A DNA stretch of 64,000 nucleotides from Brevibacterium daeguense (GCF_021729135.1 NZ_JAJTWW010000020.1:1-64000), one strand, 5' to 3'. Positions 16,827-25,475 are shown, counted from the first letter of the stretch. Numbers and translations are program-made. Notes: generated by a model from the sequence alone, not told the origin.

Positions 16827-17618
16827 ATGACCGAGACCACTGAGACGACCACCGTGCAGGACGAGGTGCTGACCGAGGTCCGCGGCCAGGTCCTCATCAT
16901 CACCCTCAACCGACCCAAGGCCAAGAACGCCGCCACCGAGAACATGGCCAAGAAGATGGCCGAGATCCTCGACGACTTCGAGAGCAGCGACGAGCTGTTC
17001 GTCGCCGTCATCACCGGCGCCGGCAACACCTTCTGCTCCGGCATGGACCTCAAGGGCTTCGTCCGCGGAGAGCGTCCCTCGGTCGAGGGCCGCGGCTTCC
17101 TCTCACTGACCGAGCAGCCGCCGAAGAAGCCGATCATCGCAGCGGTCGAGGGCTACGCCCTGGCCGGCGGCTTCGAGACGATGCTCGCCTGCGACCTCGT
17201 CGTCGCAGCCGACACCGCGAAGTTCGGCATCCCCGAGGTCAAGCGCGGCCTGGCCGCGGCCGCCGGCGGACTGGTGACACTGCCGCAGCGCACCCACCGC
17301 GCCGTGGCCATGGAGATGGCCCTGACCGGCGACATCTACTCCGCGGAATTCGGCAAGACCAACGGATTCGTCAACCGCATCGTCGGCGACGGCCAGGCCC
17401 TCGACGCCGCCATCGAGCTCGCGCAGACGATCGCCGCCAATGGTCCGCTGGCGGTCAAGGCCTCCAAGCAGGTCATCGTCGAATCGGCCGACTGGTCCAC
17501 CGAGGAGAAGTTCGCCAAGCAGTCCGCCATCGTCGACCCGGTGTTCACATCCGCCGACGCCAAGGAAGGCGCAACCGCCTTCGCCGAGAAGCGCGCACCG
17601 CGCTGGACCGGCAAGTGA
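16827..17618 (+). CDS. Enoyl-CoA hydratase/isomerase (crotonase family)
   Basis: A 263-residue crotonase. The oxyanion-hole segments are FCSGMDLKGF and EGYALAGGFE, and both catalytic glutamates of the hydratases appear to be present: Glu117 (GGFET) and Glu137 (IPEVKRG). It would hydrate a 2-enoyl-CoA. It follows the SDR gene by 48 bp with its own ribosome site (GAAGGAGA) and probably shares its transcript. The nearest terminator is the hairpin at 17667. Confidence 0.93.
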   Translation: MTETTETTTVQDEVLTEVRGQVLIITLNRPKAKNAATENMAKKMAEILDDFESSDELFVAVITGAGNTFCSGMDLKGFVRGERPSVEGRGFLSLTEQPPKKPIIAAVEGYALAGGFETMLACDLVVAADTAKFGIPEVKRGLAAAAGGLVTLPQRTHRAVAMEMALTGDIYSAEFGKTNGFVNRIVGDGQALDAAIELAQTIAANGPLAVKASKQVIVESADWSTEEKFAKQSAIVDPVFTSADAKEGATAFAEKRAPRWTGK

Positions 17619-17666
17619 CCTGACGCTCGCTCGACCGCGGGCTGACAGCCCCAGCCGACCACACCG

Positions 17667-17707
17667 CACCCCCGGCCCGACTTCCTGCAGGAGTCCGGCC
17701 GGGGGTG
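17667..17707 (+). terminator. Terminator after the enoyl-CoA hydratase gene
   Basis: A near-perfect stem of about 18 bp (arm begins CACCCCCGGCC) around a TGCA loop, 50 bp after the stop codon. Confidence 0.75.
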
Positions 17708-17783
17708 TGATGTTTCGCACCGCGGACGCTCCCGCACCGCTTCGCGTTTGGTGAGAACCAGAACGAGTTGAGACCATTCAGCC

Positions 17784-19289
17784 ATGTCGAGAATCACATG
17801 CCCAGTCCTGTCCGAAAAGGTCACCACCGCGGCTGAGGCGGCGAAGTTCATCAGCCACGGAGACAACGTGGGCATGAGCGGCTTCACCGGCAGCGGTTAT
17901 CCGAAGGCGGTTCCGGGCGAACTCGCCCAGCGCATGACCGCCGCACACGCGGCGGGCGACGAGTTCACCATCGGACTGCTCACCGGTGCCTCCACTTCGC
18001 AGGAGCTCGACGGCGTGCTCGCCAAGGCCAAGGGCGTGCACCTGCGAGCTCCCTTCAACACCGACCCGGACATGCGTCGAGCCATCAACGCGGGCGACGT
18101 CGAGTTCATCGACACCCACCTGAGCCACCTCGCCCAGCAGGTGTGGTTCGGCTACTACGGGAAGCTCGATGTGGCCGTCATCGAGGTCGCCGCAGTCCTG
18201 CCCAACGGGCTGCTCGTCCCCGGCTCCTCCGTGGGCAACAACAAGACCTGGCTCGACCAGGCGGACAAAGTCATCCTCGAGGTCAACGAGTGGCACCCTC
18301 GCGAGTACGAGGGCTTCCACGACGTCTACTACGGCACCCAGCTCCCTCCGCGCCGGAACCCGATCGAGATCCTGCGACCCGACCAGCGCATCGGGGACCC
18401 CTATCTGCGCGTCGACCCCAAGAAGGTCGTCGCCATCGTGGAGACCAACGCGCCGGACAGGGACAACGCCTTCGCGCCCGTGGACGAGAAGTCGGAGGCG
18501 ATGGCGGGATACCTCATCGACTTCCTCCGCCACGAGGTGCGAGCCGGACGCATGCCCGACACCCTGCTGCCCATCCAGTCCGGCAGCGGCAATGTCGCCA
18601 ACGCCGTGCTCGACGGGCTGAAGACCTCGGAGTTCGAGCACCTCACCTCCTACACCGAGGTGATCCAGGACAACCTGCTGGGGCTGCTCGACACGGGCAC
18701 TCTCGACTCGATCTCGGCCACCGCCTTCAGCCTCTCGCGCGAGGCAGCGGAGAACTTCAACGCGAATATCGAGTCGTACAAGGGCCGCATCCTGCTGCGC
18801 CCCCAGGAGATGTCGAACCACCCGGAGATCGTCCGCCGGCTGGGGCTCATCGCGATCAACGGCATGGTCGAGGCCGACATCTACGGGCACGTGAATTCCA
18901 CCCACGTCTCCGGCTCGCGGATGCTCAACGGGATCGGCGGCTCCGGCGACTTCGCCCGCAATGCCTTCCTCAACTTCTTCGTGTCGCCGTCGACCGCCAA
19001 GAACGGGGTGATCTCCACGATCGTGCCCATGGCCTCCCACGTCGACCACACCGAGCACGACGTGCACGTTCTGGTCACCGAGCAGGGGATCGCCGATCTG
19101 CGCGGCACGTCGCCGATCAAGCGGGCCCGCCGCGTCATCGACAACTGCGCACACCCCGACTACCGGGATCGGCTGCACGACTACCTCGACCGCGCGATCG
19201 CCGCATCGAAGGGAGCCGGCCACTCGCCGCACATCCTGTCCGAGGCTCTGAGCTGGCACACCAACTTCCTCGACAGCGGCCAGATGTGA
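17784..19289 (+). CDS. Acetyl-CoA hydrolase/CoA transferase family protein (Cat1/AarC-like)
   Basis: A 501-residue family I CoA transferase of the succinyl-CoA:acetate type. The catalytic Glu is probably Glu292 in SYTEVIQDNLLGLLDTG; SGSGNVANAVLDGL and GIGGSGDFARNAF are typical CoA-binding segments. It would exchange CoA between acyl-CoA and a free acid such as acetate or succinate, or hydrolyse acetyl-CoA. It stands alone between two strong hairpins, and the upstream region has only a weak ribosome site. In this island it may activate the imported acid or recycle CoA from end products. Confidence 0.92.
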   Translation: MSRITCPVLSEKVTTAAEAAKFISHGDNVGMSGFTGSGYPKAVPGELAQRMTAAHAAGDEFTIGLLTGASTSQELDGVLAKAKGVHLRAPFNTDPDMRRAINAGDVEFIDTHLSHLAQQVWFGYYGKLDVAVIEVAAVLPNGLLVPGSSVGNNKTWLDQADKVILEVNEWHPREYEGFHDVYYGTQLPPRRNPIEILRPDQRIGDPYLRVDPKKVVAIVETNAPDRDNAFAPVDEKSEAMAGYLIDFLRHEVRAGRMPDTLLPIQSGSGNVANAVLDGLKTSEFEHLTSYTEVIQDNLLGLLDTGTLDSISATAFSLSREAAENFNANIESYKGRILLRPQEMSNHPEIVRRLGLIAINGMVEADIYGHVNSTHVSGSRMLNGIGGSGDFARNAFLNFFVSPSTAKNGVISTIVPMASHVDHTEHDVHVLVTEQGIADLRGTSPIKRARRVIDNCAHPDYRDRLHDYLDRAIAASKGAGHSPHILSEALSWHTNFLDSGQM

Positions 19290-19298
19290 CCGCAGCAC

Positions 19299-19342
19299 GA
19301 AGGGCTGGAGTGACGCAATCCATCGCGTCACTCCAGCCCTTC
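19299..19342. terminator. Bidirectional terminator, CoA transferase / DctP genes
   Basis: A perfect 18-bp inverted repeat (arm GAAGGGCTGGAGTGACGC) with an 8-nt loop between convergent genes. It ends where a 20-bp tandem repeat begins. Confidence 0.8.
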
Positions 19343-19400
19343 GGCGTCACAGCCCGACTCTTGGCGTTACAGCCCGGCTTCCGGCGTTACCGTCCGGTGC
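19341..19400. repeat. Three imperfect 20-bp tandem repeats
   Basis: Units begin at 19341, 19361 and 19381 with the shared core GGCGT(C/T)AC. The right arm of the adjacent terminator resembles the unit as well, so the array may have grown by duplication of the hairpin arm. Confidence 0.6.
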
Positions 19401-19409
19401 CGTACGCGA

Positions 19410-20699
19410 TCAGCTCGGGCGGTGCGGGAGCATGACCTCTTCGAAGTACCGCTCGCCGAACGGGTCGATGAAGTCCTCGTCCTCCATGTCGTACCACTCG
19501 TCGTAGTCGGCGAAGGTGCCCTCGTCCTTGTAGCCGAGCTCCTGGGCCACTCCGCGCCATTCCTCCATCGACGCCGGGATGTCCTGAGTCGCGCCCTCCG
19601 GAAGACGGCCCTCCTCGACCTCACCGTCGACGAGTCCCACCGACGACTCCTTGAGCCGGTCCTGCAGCTCCTGGTCCATCTCCTTGAAGGATCCGCCCTG
19701 CTCGCGCACCGTCTGGGCGGCGACATAGTTGCCGCCGAGGTCTCCGCGGCGCGACTGGATGAACTCATCCTGCATCGAGTCGAAGACCAGCTGCTGCACT
19801 GCCAGGGGCCACGAGTTCCAGGCGCTTCCCGCGTACACGCCGCCCGGCCCGCGGGCGAAGGTCACATCGGTGGTGTAGCCGATGTTCGGCGCGACCTCGA
19901 TGAACCCGCCCGAGTCAGCGGCCAGGGTGGTCGACAGGGTGCAGTCGACCGTGCCCCGCTGGAGCGCCTCGAAGGTCTCCGTGTACTGCAGGGACACCGG
20001 CGAGGCATCGAGGGCGTTGAGCTGCTCGGTCTGGGCCACCGACGAGGCGCGTACCTGGTTGCCGTCCCAGTCCTCCGCGGTCGAGTGCTCCTCGGAGCAC
20101 AGCGTCAACACGGCACCGGCGGCGTTGAACAGGTTCAGCGGCTCGATCCCCTGGTCGCGGAACTCATTCACGAGGTTCTCGTCGTTCCAGGTGAGTTCAC
20201 CGATCGCGGCGTTCGCGGCCAGCTCGTCCACGAGCGGCGAGGTGCCGGTCAGGGTGGTGCCGGTGACCCAGGCCTGGAAGATCGGGAACTGGTCGGGCTG
20301 GTAGATCGGCAGCATGTAGGCCACGTCGACGCGGCCGTCGACCAGGGCGTCGGGAAGCTCCGTGTAGCCCGCGATGCCCTGCGCGTAGGTGGTGTCCACG
20401 GTGATCTTGCCGTCGGAGAGGGTTTCCAGGTTCTCGATGAAGGCCTGCGCGCGGTACGCCTCGGGTCCCTTCGCCGACTGCGCTGAGGGCTGGTACTTGA
20501 TGGTGACCGGATCCACGTCGGCGAACGCGGCCTTGATCTCCTCGGCAGAGGCTCCGTATTCGTAGCCCTCGCCGCTGCCGCCCTCGGCTCCCGTGCCACC
20601 GCCGCCGGCCGAACCGGCACAGCCGGTGACTGCGAGCGCTGCGGCGGCCGCGCCTGCGACCACCGCAGCGGCGCGCGAACGTCGTTTGAATGTTGTCAT
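19410..20699 (-). CDS. DctP-like TRAP transporter solute-binding lipoprotein
   Basis: A 429-residue lipoprotein with an Ala-rich signal peptide and lipobox AVTGC, then a Gly-rich linker. The mature protein has the DctP/type 7 binding-protein pattern: a YQPSAQSAKGPEAYRAQAFIE start, a GYTELPDALVDGRVDVAYM core, and a helix-strand region near WDGNQVRASSVAQTEQL. The C-terminal 40 residues are acidic. No DctQM permease gene is next to it, so it must use the fused permease at 11522 or one elsewhere. GAGGGG precedes the ATG. The element AACGTTCGATAA lies upstream at 20832 and an operator at 20875. Confidence 0.88.
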   Translation of the reverse strand: MTTFKRRSRAAAVVAGAAAAALAVTGCAGSAGGGGTGAEGGSGEGYEYGASAEEIKAAFADVDPVTIKYQPSAQSAKGPEAYRAQAFIENLETLSDGKITVDTTYAQGIAGYTELPDALVDGRVDVAYMLPIYQPDQFPIFQAWVTGTTLTGTSPLVDELAANAAIGELTWNDENLVNEFRDQGIEPLNLFNAAGAVLTLCSEEHSTAEDWDGNQVRASSVAQTEQLNALDASPVSLQYTETFEALQRGTVDCTLSTTLAADSGGFIEVAPNIGYTTDVTFARGPGGVYAGSAWNSWPLAVQQLVFDSMQDEFIQSRRGDLGGNYVAAQTVREQGGSFKEMDQELQDRLKESSVGLVDGEVEEGRLPEGATQDIPASMEEWRGVAQELGYKDEGTFADYDEWYDMEDEDFIDPFGERYFEEVMLPHRPS

Positions 20700-20831
20700 G
20701 AGAACCCCTCGAGTCTTGCCCCGAACTCTGCGTCCGGCGCAGTCGCCTGCTCCAGGGCGCGGTCCCGGCTCTTCTGCGAGCTCGGGCCCGGCGAGACCTC
20801 CGCCGAACATCCCTGGGTGGACTACAGTATG

Positions 20832-20843
20832 AACGTTCGATAA
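20832..20843. promoter_or_regulatory. AACGTTCGATAA element, copy 2
   Basis: An exact copy of the 12-mer at 799-810. It is 133 bp upstream of the DctP-like gene and 32 bp from the ligase-gene operator. Confidence 0.4.
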
Positions 20844-20874
20844 GTACCCGTCAACCGCACCCGAGCCGGTCCTG

Positions 20875-20884
20875 AACAATCGTT
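20875..20884. promoter_or_regulatory. Putative TetR operator AACAATCGTT (acyl-CoA ligase gene)
   Basis: Together with its flanks (GAACAATCGTTAAGTTAGG) it matches the inverted site before the ACAD gene at 14757 over 19 bases. It lies 50 bp upstream of the proposed TTG start. Confidence 0.7.
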
Positions 20885-20933
20885 AAGTTAGGATTGATCC
20901 GGACTGCACAGCATGCGCAAGGAAGGGCATACA

Positions 20934-22625
20934 TTGACGCACTACTTCCCGCCGGGGATGCCGGAGCACCTCTCCTACCAGCCCGCCGCGGTACCCGAGG
21001 TCCTGATCGCCGCTGCCGGCAGCTACGGTGAGCGCGCCGCCGTCGTCGATGGTCCCGAGCAGCTCAGCTATGCGCAGCTCCATGCCCATGCGCTGTCCGT
21101 CGCCGCTGAGCTGCACGACGCGGGGATCGGCCCCGGCAGCGTCGTCGGCCTGCACCTGCCCAATGTCCTGCACTACTTCACCGCCTACTACGGCGCACTG
21201 CTGACCGGCGCAGCCGTCACCCTGGTCAATCCGCTGCAGCCGGCTGCCGCGCTGGCGCGTCAGCTGGCCGACGCCGGCGCCGAGGCGGTCGTCACCCACC
21301 CTGCCCACCTCGCTCCTCTGCTGGAGGCGGAGCAGGAGCTCCGTCTGTCTCGCGTGCTTATCTCCCCGTCCTCCTGGGCGGCCGGGGCCGACGACGCCCA
21401 GCTGCAGCGGGCCGCCGAGGTCATGGGCTCCGGCCCCTACCGGTCTCTCGCCGAGGTGATCGCTGCCTCGGCCCCCGACTTCGAACCGGTGATCGCCGGC
21501 CCCGATGACGTCGCCCACTACGCCTACACCGGCGGGACCACGGGCAAGTCGAAGGGTGTGCGCGTCCTTCATCGCAATGTCATCGCCAACATCACCCAGA
21601 TGGCCGCGTGGCGCCTGCACTCGACCGTGGAGCGCGCCGCGGACGGCCTGCTCCGCCTGGCACCGATCCCCGATCTCGGCACCCCGTACGTGGTGCCCGG
21701 GCAGTCGGCCACCATCCAGGTGCCGCCGCTGTTCCACGCGCAGGGCCTGACGAGCGGCGGAATGTTCATGCTCGGCGGCGTCACCATCGTGCTGGCCGGC
21801 CGGTTCGACCCGCAGACCTTCGTCGAGCTGACGAACACCTGGGAGGCGGCCTACGCCTCCGGCAACCCGCCCATGTACCTGGCAGTGTCAGCCCACTGCG
21901 CCAAGACGGGCCAGACCATGCCGAGCATGAAGCTCGCGATCTCCGGGGCGGCACCGCTCGACTCGACGTCGATCGCCCGGATCGGGGTGGCGATGCCCAA
22001 CGCCGTGGTCGGCGAAGGCTACGGCCTGACCGAGGCGACCTGCATGGTGACCTCCACGCCGGTCCAGCCGGGCACCGTGCAGAAGGTCGGGTCGGTGGGC
22101 ATCCCGGTGTGCGACACCGAGATCGAGATCCGGGACACCACGGGCACCCGTGTCCTGCCCGACGGCGAGGAGGGCGAGCTCTGGGTGCGCGGACCGCAGG
22201 TCACCGACGGCTACAGCAACGCGCCTGAGCAGACCGCAGCGCAGTACGTCGACGGCTGGCTGCGCACGGGTGACATCGCGTCACGGGACGAGGAGGGGTT
22301 CGTCCGGATCCACGACCGCGCCAAGGACATGCTGATCTACAAGGGCTACAACGTCTATCCGCGCGAGCTGGAGGACATTGCCGCGGGCCATCCCGAGGTG
22401 GCGCAGGTCGCCGTCATCGGCAGGCCGGCGGGAGAGGCCGGGGAGATCCCCGTGGCGTTCGTCGTCGCTCGTCCGGACAGCTCGGTGACGCCGGAGTCGC
22501 TCATGGACTGGGTAGCGCAGCGGGTGCTGCCGTACCAGAAGCTCCGCGAGGTGCACCTGGTGGGCGCACTGCCGACCTCGGCGGCCGGCAAGATTCTCAA
22601 GACCGAGCTGCGCAGTCTGCTCTGA
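20934..22625 (+). CDS. Acyl-CoA ligase (AMP-dependent synthetase/ligase family)
   Basis: A protein of about 563 residues of the ANL superfamily. The phosphate-binding loop YTGGTTGKSKG is near residue 200, followed by GYGLTEA, GWLRTGD, and the C-terminal domain with a catalytic Lys in SAAGKILKTEL. It would activate a free carboxylic acid to acyl-CoA through an acyl-adenylate, the entry step of the island. The TTG at 20934 is chosen because AAGGAAGG lies 7 nt before it; an ATG at 20913 lacks a ribosome site. An island operator lies directly upstream. The specific acid is not deducible. Confidence 0.92.
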   Translation: MTHYFPPGMPEHLSYQPAAVPEVLIAAAGSYGERAAVVDGPEQLSYAQLHAHALSVAAELHDAGIGPGSVVGLHLPNVLHYFTAYYGALLTGAAVTLVNPLQPAAALARQLADAGAEAVVTHPAHLAPLLEAEQELRLSRVLISPSSWAAGADDAQLQRAAEVMGSGPYRSLAEVIAASAPDFEPVIAGPDDVAHYAYTGGTTGKSKGVRVLHRNVIANITQMAAWRLHSTVERAADGLLRLAPIPDLGTPYVVPGQSATIQVPPLFHAQGLTSGGMFMLGGVTIVLAGRFDPQTFVELTNTWEAAYASGNPPMYLAVSAHCAKTGQTMPSMKLAISGAAPLDSTSIARIGVAMPNAVVGEGYGLTEATCMVTSTPVQPGTVQKVGSVGIPVCDTEIEIRDTTGTRVLPDGEEGELWVRGPQVTDGYSNAPEQTAAQYVDGWLRTGDIASRDEEGFVRIHDRAKDMLIYKGYNVYPRELEDIAAGHPEVAQVAVIGRPAGEAGEIPVAFVVARPDSSVTPESLMDWVAQRVLPYQKLREVHLVGALPTSAAGKILKTELRSLL

Positions 22626-22652
22626 GCAGCGGGCACAGTCGGAGGTGGCAGC

Positions 22653-23261
22653 ATGAGCGCGCAGTCCATGGTGCGGGAGATCGAGGCGGGTCGGCTCGCC
22701 CTGCACGCCGTCTGCGCCCTGTCCGTGGTCGCCGGCTTCGTCCTGTATGGCACCGGCCTGCTGCCCGCGGTACTGGCGATCGGCGGCCTGATCGGCCTCG
22801 GATCGCTGACTGCGGCCGTCGTCGAGCTGATCCGCAGCACCCGTGATCGGCCGGCGGAGGAGCCGTTCTACCCCGAGGTGGATGCCCTGCCGCAGACGTC
22901 CGTGGCCGAGTTCCGCCGCGGCGCCCACCGCCTGTACCGCACCGCCCAGATCACCACCCCCTCCTACATTCCCGCTCTCGGGATCCGCGGCGTGATCGCC
23001 TTCTTCGGCTGGATCGTGATGCTGGCTCTGGTCGAGGAGATCTTCAAGCCCGGGCGCCTGGCCGCCGGCCTGTTCTGGTTCCTGCTCGTCGGGGCGGCGA
23101 CTGCCCTAGCCTTCGGGAGCAAGGTGGCCTCGAACCACCGGCAGCACACGCGCAACGCCCAGGTCCTGGCACTGGCCCGGCGGGTGGAGGACAAGCATCG
23201 CGCAGGAGAGATCCCGCTGGCACCGCCGGACTGGGACGGGCCCATCCCCAGCCCTCTCTGA
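22653..23261 (+). CDS. Hypothetical membrane protein, four predicted helices
   Basis: A 202-residue protein I do not recognise. It has two hydrophobic segments near residues 16-60, a hydrophilic middle of about 45 residues (HRLYRTAQITTPSYIPALG), two more hydrophobic segments near 108-155, and a basic C-terminal tail. GGAGGTGG precedes the ATG and the gene follows the ligase gene by 27 bp, so co-transcription is possible, but nothing links it to the pathway. Confidence 0.75.
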   Translation: MSAQSMVREIEAGRLALHAVCALSVVAGFVLYGTGLLPAVLAIGGLIGLGSLTAAVVELIRSTRDRPAEEPFYPEVDALPQTSVAEFRRGAHRLYRTAQITTPSYIPALGIRGVIAFFGWIVMLALVEEIFKPGRLAAGLFWFLLVGAATALAFGSKVASNHRQHTRNAQVLALARRVEDKHRAGEIPLAPPDWDGPIPSPL

Positions 23262-23270
23262 GCTTTCCCG

Positions 23271-23290
23271 GCCGGCATTCTCGCGCCGGC
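23271..23290 (+). terminator. Weak hairpin after the membrane protein gene
   Basis: GCCGGC arms (23271-23276 and 23285-23290) around an 8-nt loop, followed by GGTTCTTCC. The short stem makes this a tentative call. Confidence 0.35.
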
Positions 23291-23422
23291 GGTTCTTCCA
23301 CTCCACCATGACGTGCTTCGCCGCCCCGGTTCACGCGCTCTCGCACGATAATGACAGGTGTACCCGCTGCAGCCGGCAGTGGGCAGTCTGCTGCTGCGCA
23401 GCCCGAGCTGGGAGCATGGAAC

Positions 23423-23959
23423 ATGAACTGGTCGGATTGGCTGACGCCGAGCATGTCGGTGCTCGAACTCGTCGCTCGCGGAACGATCACCTTTCTGCTG
23501 CTGTACATCCTCATCCGGATCGTCGGTCGTCGGGAATCCGGGGGCGTCGGAGTCACCGACCTCCTCGTCGTCGTGCTCATCGCGGACGCGGCGAGCACCG
23601 GCATGACCGGTGACAGCCAGACGATCGCTGACGGCTTCATCCTCGTCGTCGTCATCCTGTTCTGGAGCATCGTCATCGATGCGCTCGGCTATCGGTTCCC
23701 GCGGTTCGCACGGCTGCTGAAGTCCGGCCCGCAGCCGCTCATCGTCGACGGAAAGCTGGTCCGCAGGACGATGCGTCGGGAATTCATCACCTACGAGGAG
23801 GTCATGTCCCAGCTGCGGCTCCAGGGCCTGGAGGATCCGTCCGAGGTGCAGCGGGCCTACATCGAGCCCAACGGCAGCTTCAGCATCGTCACGAAGAAGC
23901 AGGCCGCGGACGAACCGCCGGGCAGTCACCAGCACGACTGGGGCTCCGACCAGGACTGA
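23423..23959 (+). CDS. DUF421 (YetF/YcaP-like) membrane protein
   Basis: A 178-residue protein with three N-terminal hydrophobic segments, the conserved LLLYILIRIVGRRESGG block and DLLVVVLIADAAS, then a cytoplasmic domain with the typical pattern QPLIVDGKLVRRTMRREFITYEEVMSQLRLQGL. DUF421 proteins are membrane proteins of uncertain role, in spore formers linked to envelope phospholipid metabolism. The ATG at 23423 follows GGGAG; an ATG at 23351 would add 24 residues without membrane character. It appears monocistronic. Confidence 0.85.
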   Translation: MNWSDWLTPSMSVLELVARGTITFLLLYILIRIVGRRESGGVGVTDLLVVVLIADAASTGMTGDSQTIADGFILVVVILFWSIVIDALGYRFPRFARLLKSGPQPLIVDGKLVRRTMRREFITYEEVMSQLRLQGLEDPSEVQRAYIEPNGSFSIVTKKQAADEPPGSHQHDWGSDQD

Positions 23960-24048
23960 CCCGGCACGGAGCGCAGAGATGACCCGGTATCAGAGGCCGT
24001 CGTCGCTGTCCTGCCGCGACTGTCCGGCGTCGATCTGCACGATCCCCG

Positions 24049-24330
24049 CTATCCCCCGTCCGATGCCTGCACCCACTCGACCAGCTCGCGCCAGGGGCCC
24101 ACCAGCGAGGACTCCGGCAGCGTGATGCTGTGCTCGGGAGTCTCGATCGCGTAGACGAAGCGATCCGCCCCCGGCGAGCCGACGGCACCTGGCCGGCTCT
24201 CCTCAGCCTCATCCCACGGACAGGCGTCGAGCAGCCGGCACCAGCGGTGCTCGTCGGGCCCTTTCGGCTGCACGCTCCAACTCCGCCGCATTCCCGCGAA
24301 GCCGCCGCTGCGCGTCACCTCGATCCTCAT
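24049..24330 (-). CDS. Emfourin-like inhibitor of the protealysin-like protease
   Basis: A 93-residue protein beginning [16 protein letters not shown], the start expected of the emfourin (protealysin inhibitor) family, followed by a small beta-rich domain ending in WRELVEWVQ. Emfourin binds and blocks the M4 protease encoded next to it. Its ATG overlaps the TGA of the protease gene (ATGA, 24327-24330), so the two are translated as a coupled pair. It has no signal peptide, as expected for an intracellular inhibitor. Identification rests on the N-terminal motif and the gene pairing. Confidence 0.85.
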   Translation of the reverse strand: MRIEVTRSGGFAGMRRSWSVQPKGPDEHRWCRLLDACPWDEAEESRPGAVGSPGADRFVYAIETPEHSITLPESSLVGPWRELVEWVQASDGG

Positions 24331-25412
24331 GACAGCACCTGACTCCGGCCGGGCAGCCGGACACCCACCTCGTCCCAGGCCTGCTCAACGGCGCTGGTGA
24401 CGGCAGAGCCCGAACCGAAGCGCCGTTCGGCCGCGGTGCGGGTCGCCTCCGCGAACAGGGAGAAGCTGCAGTCGGACGGCAGGTCCGCGACCGTCACGGT
24501 GTCGTACCAGACGCGTCCGACGTGCTCCCACACGTAGCCGCCCAGCGCAACCGCGGCCCGATAGAAGGCGTGGTTGGGAATCCCGGAGTTCAGGTGGACT
24601 CCGCCGCTGTCCTCCTCGGTGTCGAGATAGCCGTCCATCGTCGCCGGCTGCGGATCCCGGCCCAGCCGCTCGTCGTCGTAAGCGGTGCCGGGCGCGGCCA
24701 TCGAACGGATCGCCGCGCCGCTGACCCGAGGGGTGAACAGCTCCGCACCGATCAGCCAATGCGCCTGCCCCGCGGTCTGGCTGCGGCTGTACTGCTCGAC
24801 CAGCGCCCCGAACACGTCGGACACGGACTCGTGGATCGCTCCGGCCTGGCCGTGATAGGACAGCTGGGTGACGAACTGGGTCATCCCGTGCACCAGTTCG
24901 TGAGCGACGACGGACAGCGAGGCGGTGAAGCGGTTGAAGATCACCCCGTCCCCGTCCCCGAACACCATCCGGGTGCCGTCCCAGAACGCGTTCTCGTAGC
25001 GCACCCCGTAGTGGACGGTGGCCGGCAGCGGCATTCCCAGCCCGTCCATGGAATCGCGGCCGTGCACCTCGGCGAAGTAGCGATAGGTGTCGCCGAGGTG
25101 TTCGTAGGCCTCGTCGACAGCGGGGTCGCCTGTCGGGTCCTGACCCTCCGCGCGGACGAGCACACCCGGCAGCGACTCGGTGCACTGCGCATCGGAGATC
25201 CGCCTGGAGGGCGCGAGCAGGCCGGGCGAGCGCGCGGCGACGGCGGATCTGGGACGGACGGTGGGCTCCTTCGCAGCCGCGACGCGGAAGCGGTGGAGAT
25301 CGTCGATCTCCCGCAGTGCCCGCCGCGCGGCCGTCGGGGCGGGGCCGGCCGACTCCTCGTCGAGTGCGGCGATCCGCCTGAGCAGATGGGGTGGAACGAT
25401 GAAGTGCGTCAT
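24327..25412 (-). CDS. M4 family metallopeptidase, protealysin-like
   Basis: A 361-residue thermolysin-fold protease without a signal peptide. The zinc site HELVH is at residues 171-175 and the third ligand is probably Glu195 in [25 protein letters not shown] supplies the conserved catalytic His region. The N terminus carries [10 protein letters not shown], equivalent to the short propeptide motif of protealysins, which are made as intracellular precursors. The ATG follows GGGAGG and an upstream in-frame extension is repeat-derived. Protealysin-type enzymes act on host or bacterial proteins; the role here is unknown. Confidence 0.92.
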   Translation of the reverse strand: MTHFIVPPHLLRRIAALDEESAGPAPTAARRALREIDDLHRFRVAAAKEPTVRPRSAVAARSPGLLAPSRRISDAQCTESLPGVLVRAEGQDPTGDPAVDEAYEHLGDTYRYFAEVHGRDSMDGLGMPLPATVHYGVRYENAFWDGTRMVFGDGDGVIFNRFTASLSVVAHELVHGMTQFVTQLSYHGQAGAIHESVSDVFGALVEQYSRSQTAGQAHWLIGAELFTPRVSGAAIRSMAAPGTAYDDERLGRDPQPATMDGYLDTEEDSGGVHLNSGIPNHAFYRAAVALGGYVWEHVGRVWYDTVTVADLPSDCSFSLFAEATRTAAERRFGSGSAVTSAVEQAWDEVGVRLPGRSQVLS

Positions 25413-25439
25413 AAGACCTCCCGCGTGGAGGCCGACATT

Positions 25440-25475
25440 ACAACAGCCCGCTGACACACAACAGCCCGCTGACAC
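25440..25475. repeat. Two 18-bp tandem repeats upstream of the protease gene
   Basis: ACAACAGCCCGCTGACAC occurs exactly twice in a row (25440-25457 and 25458-25475), 28 bp before the protease start. The position would fall in its promoter or leader. Confidence 0.7.
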
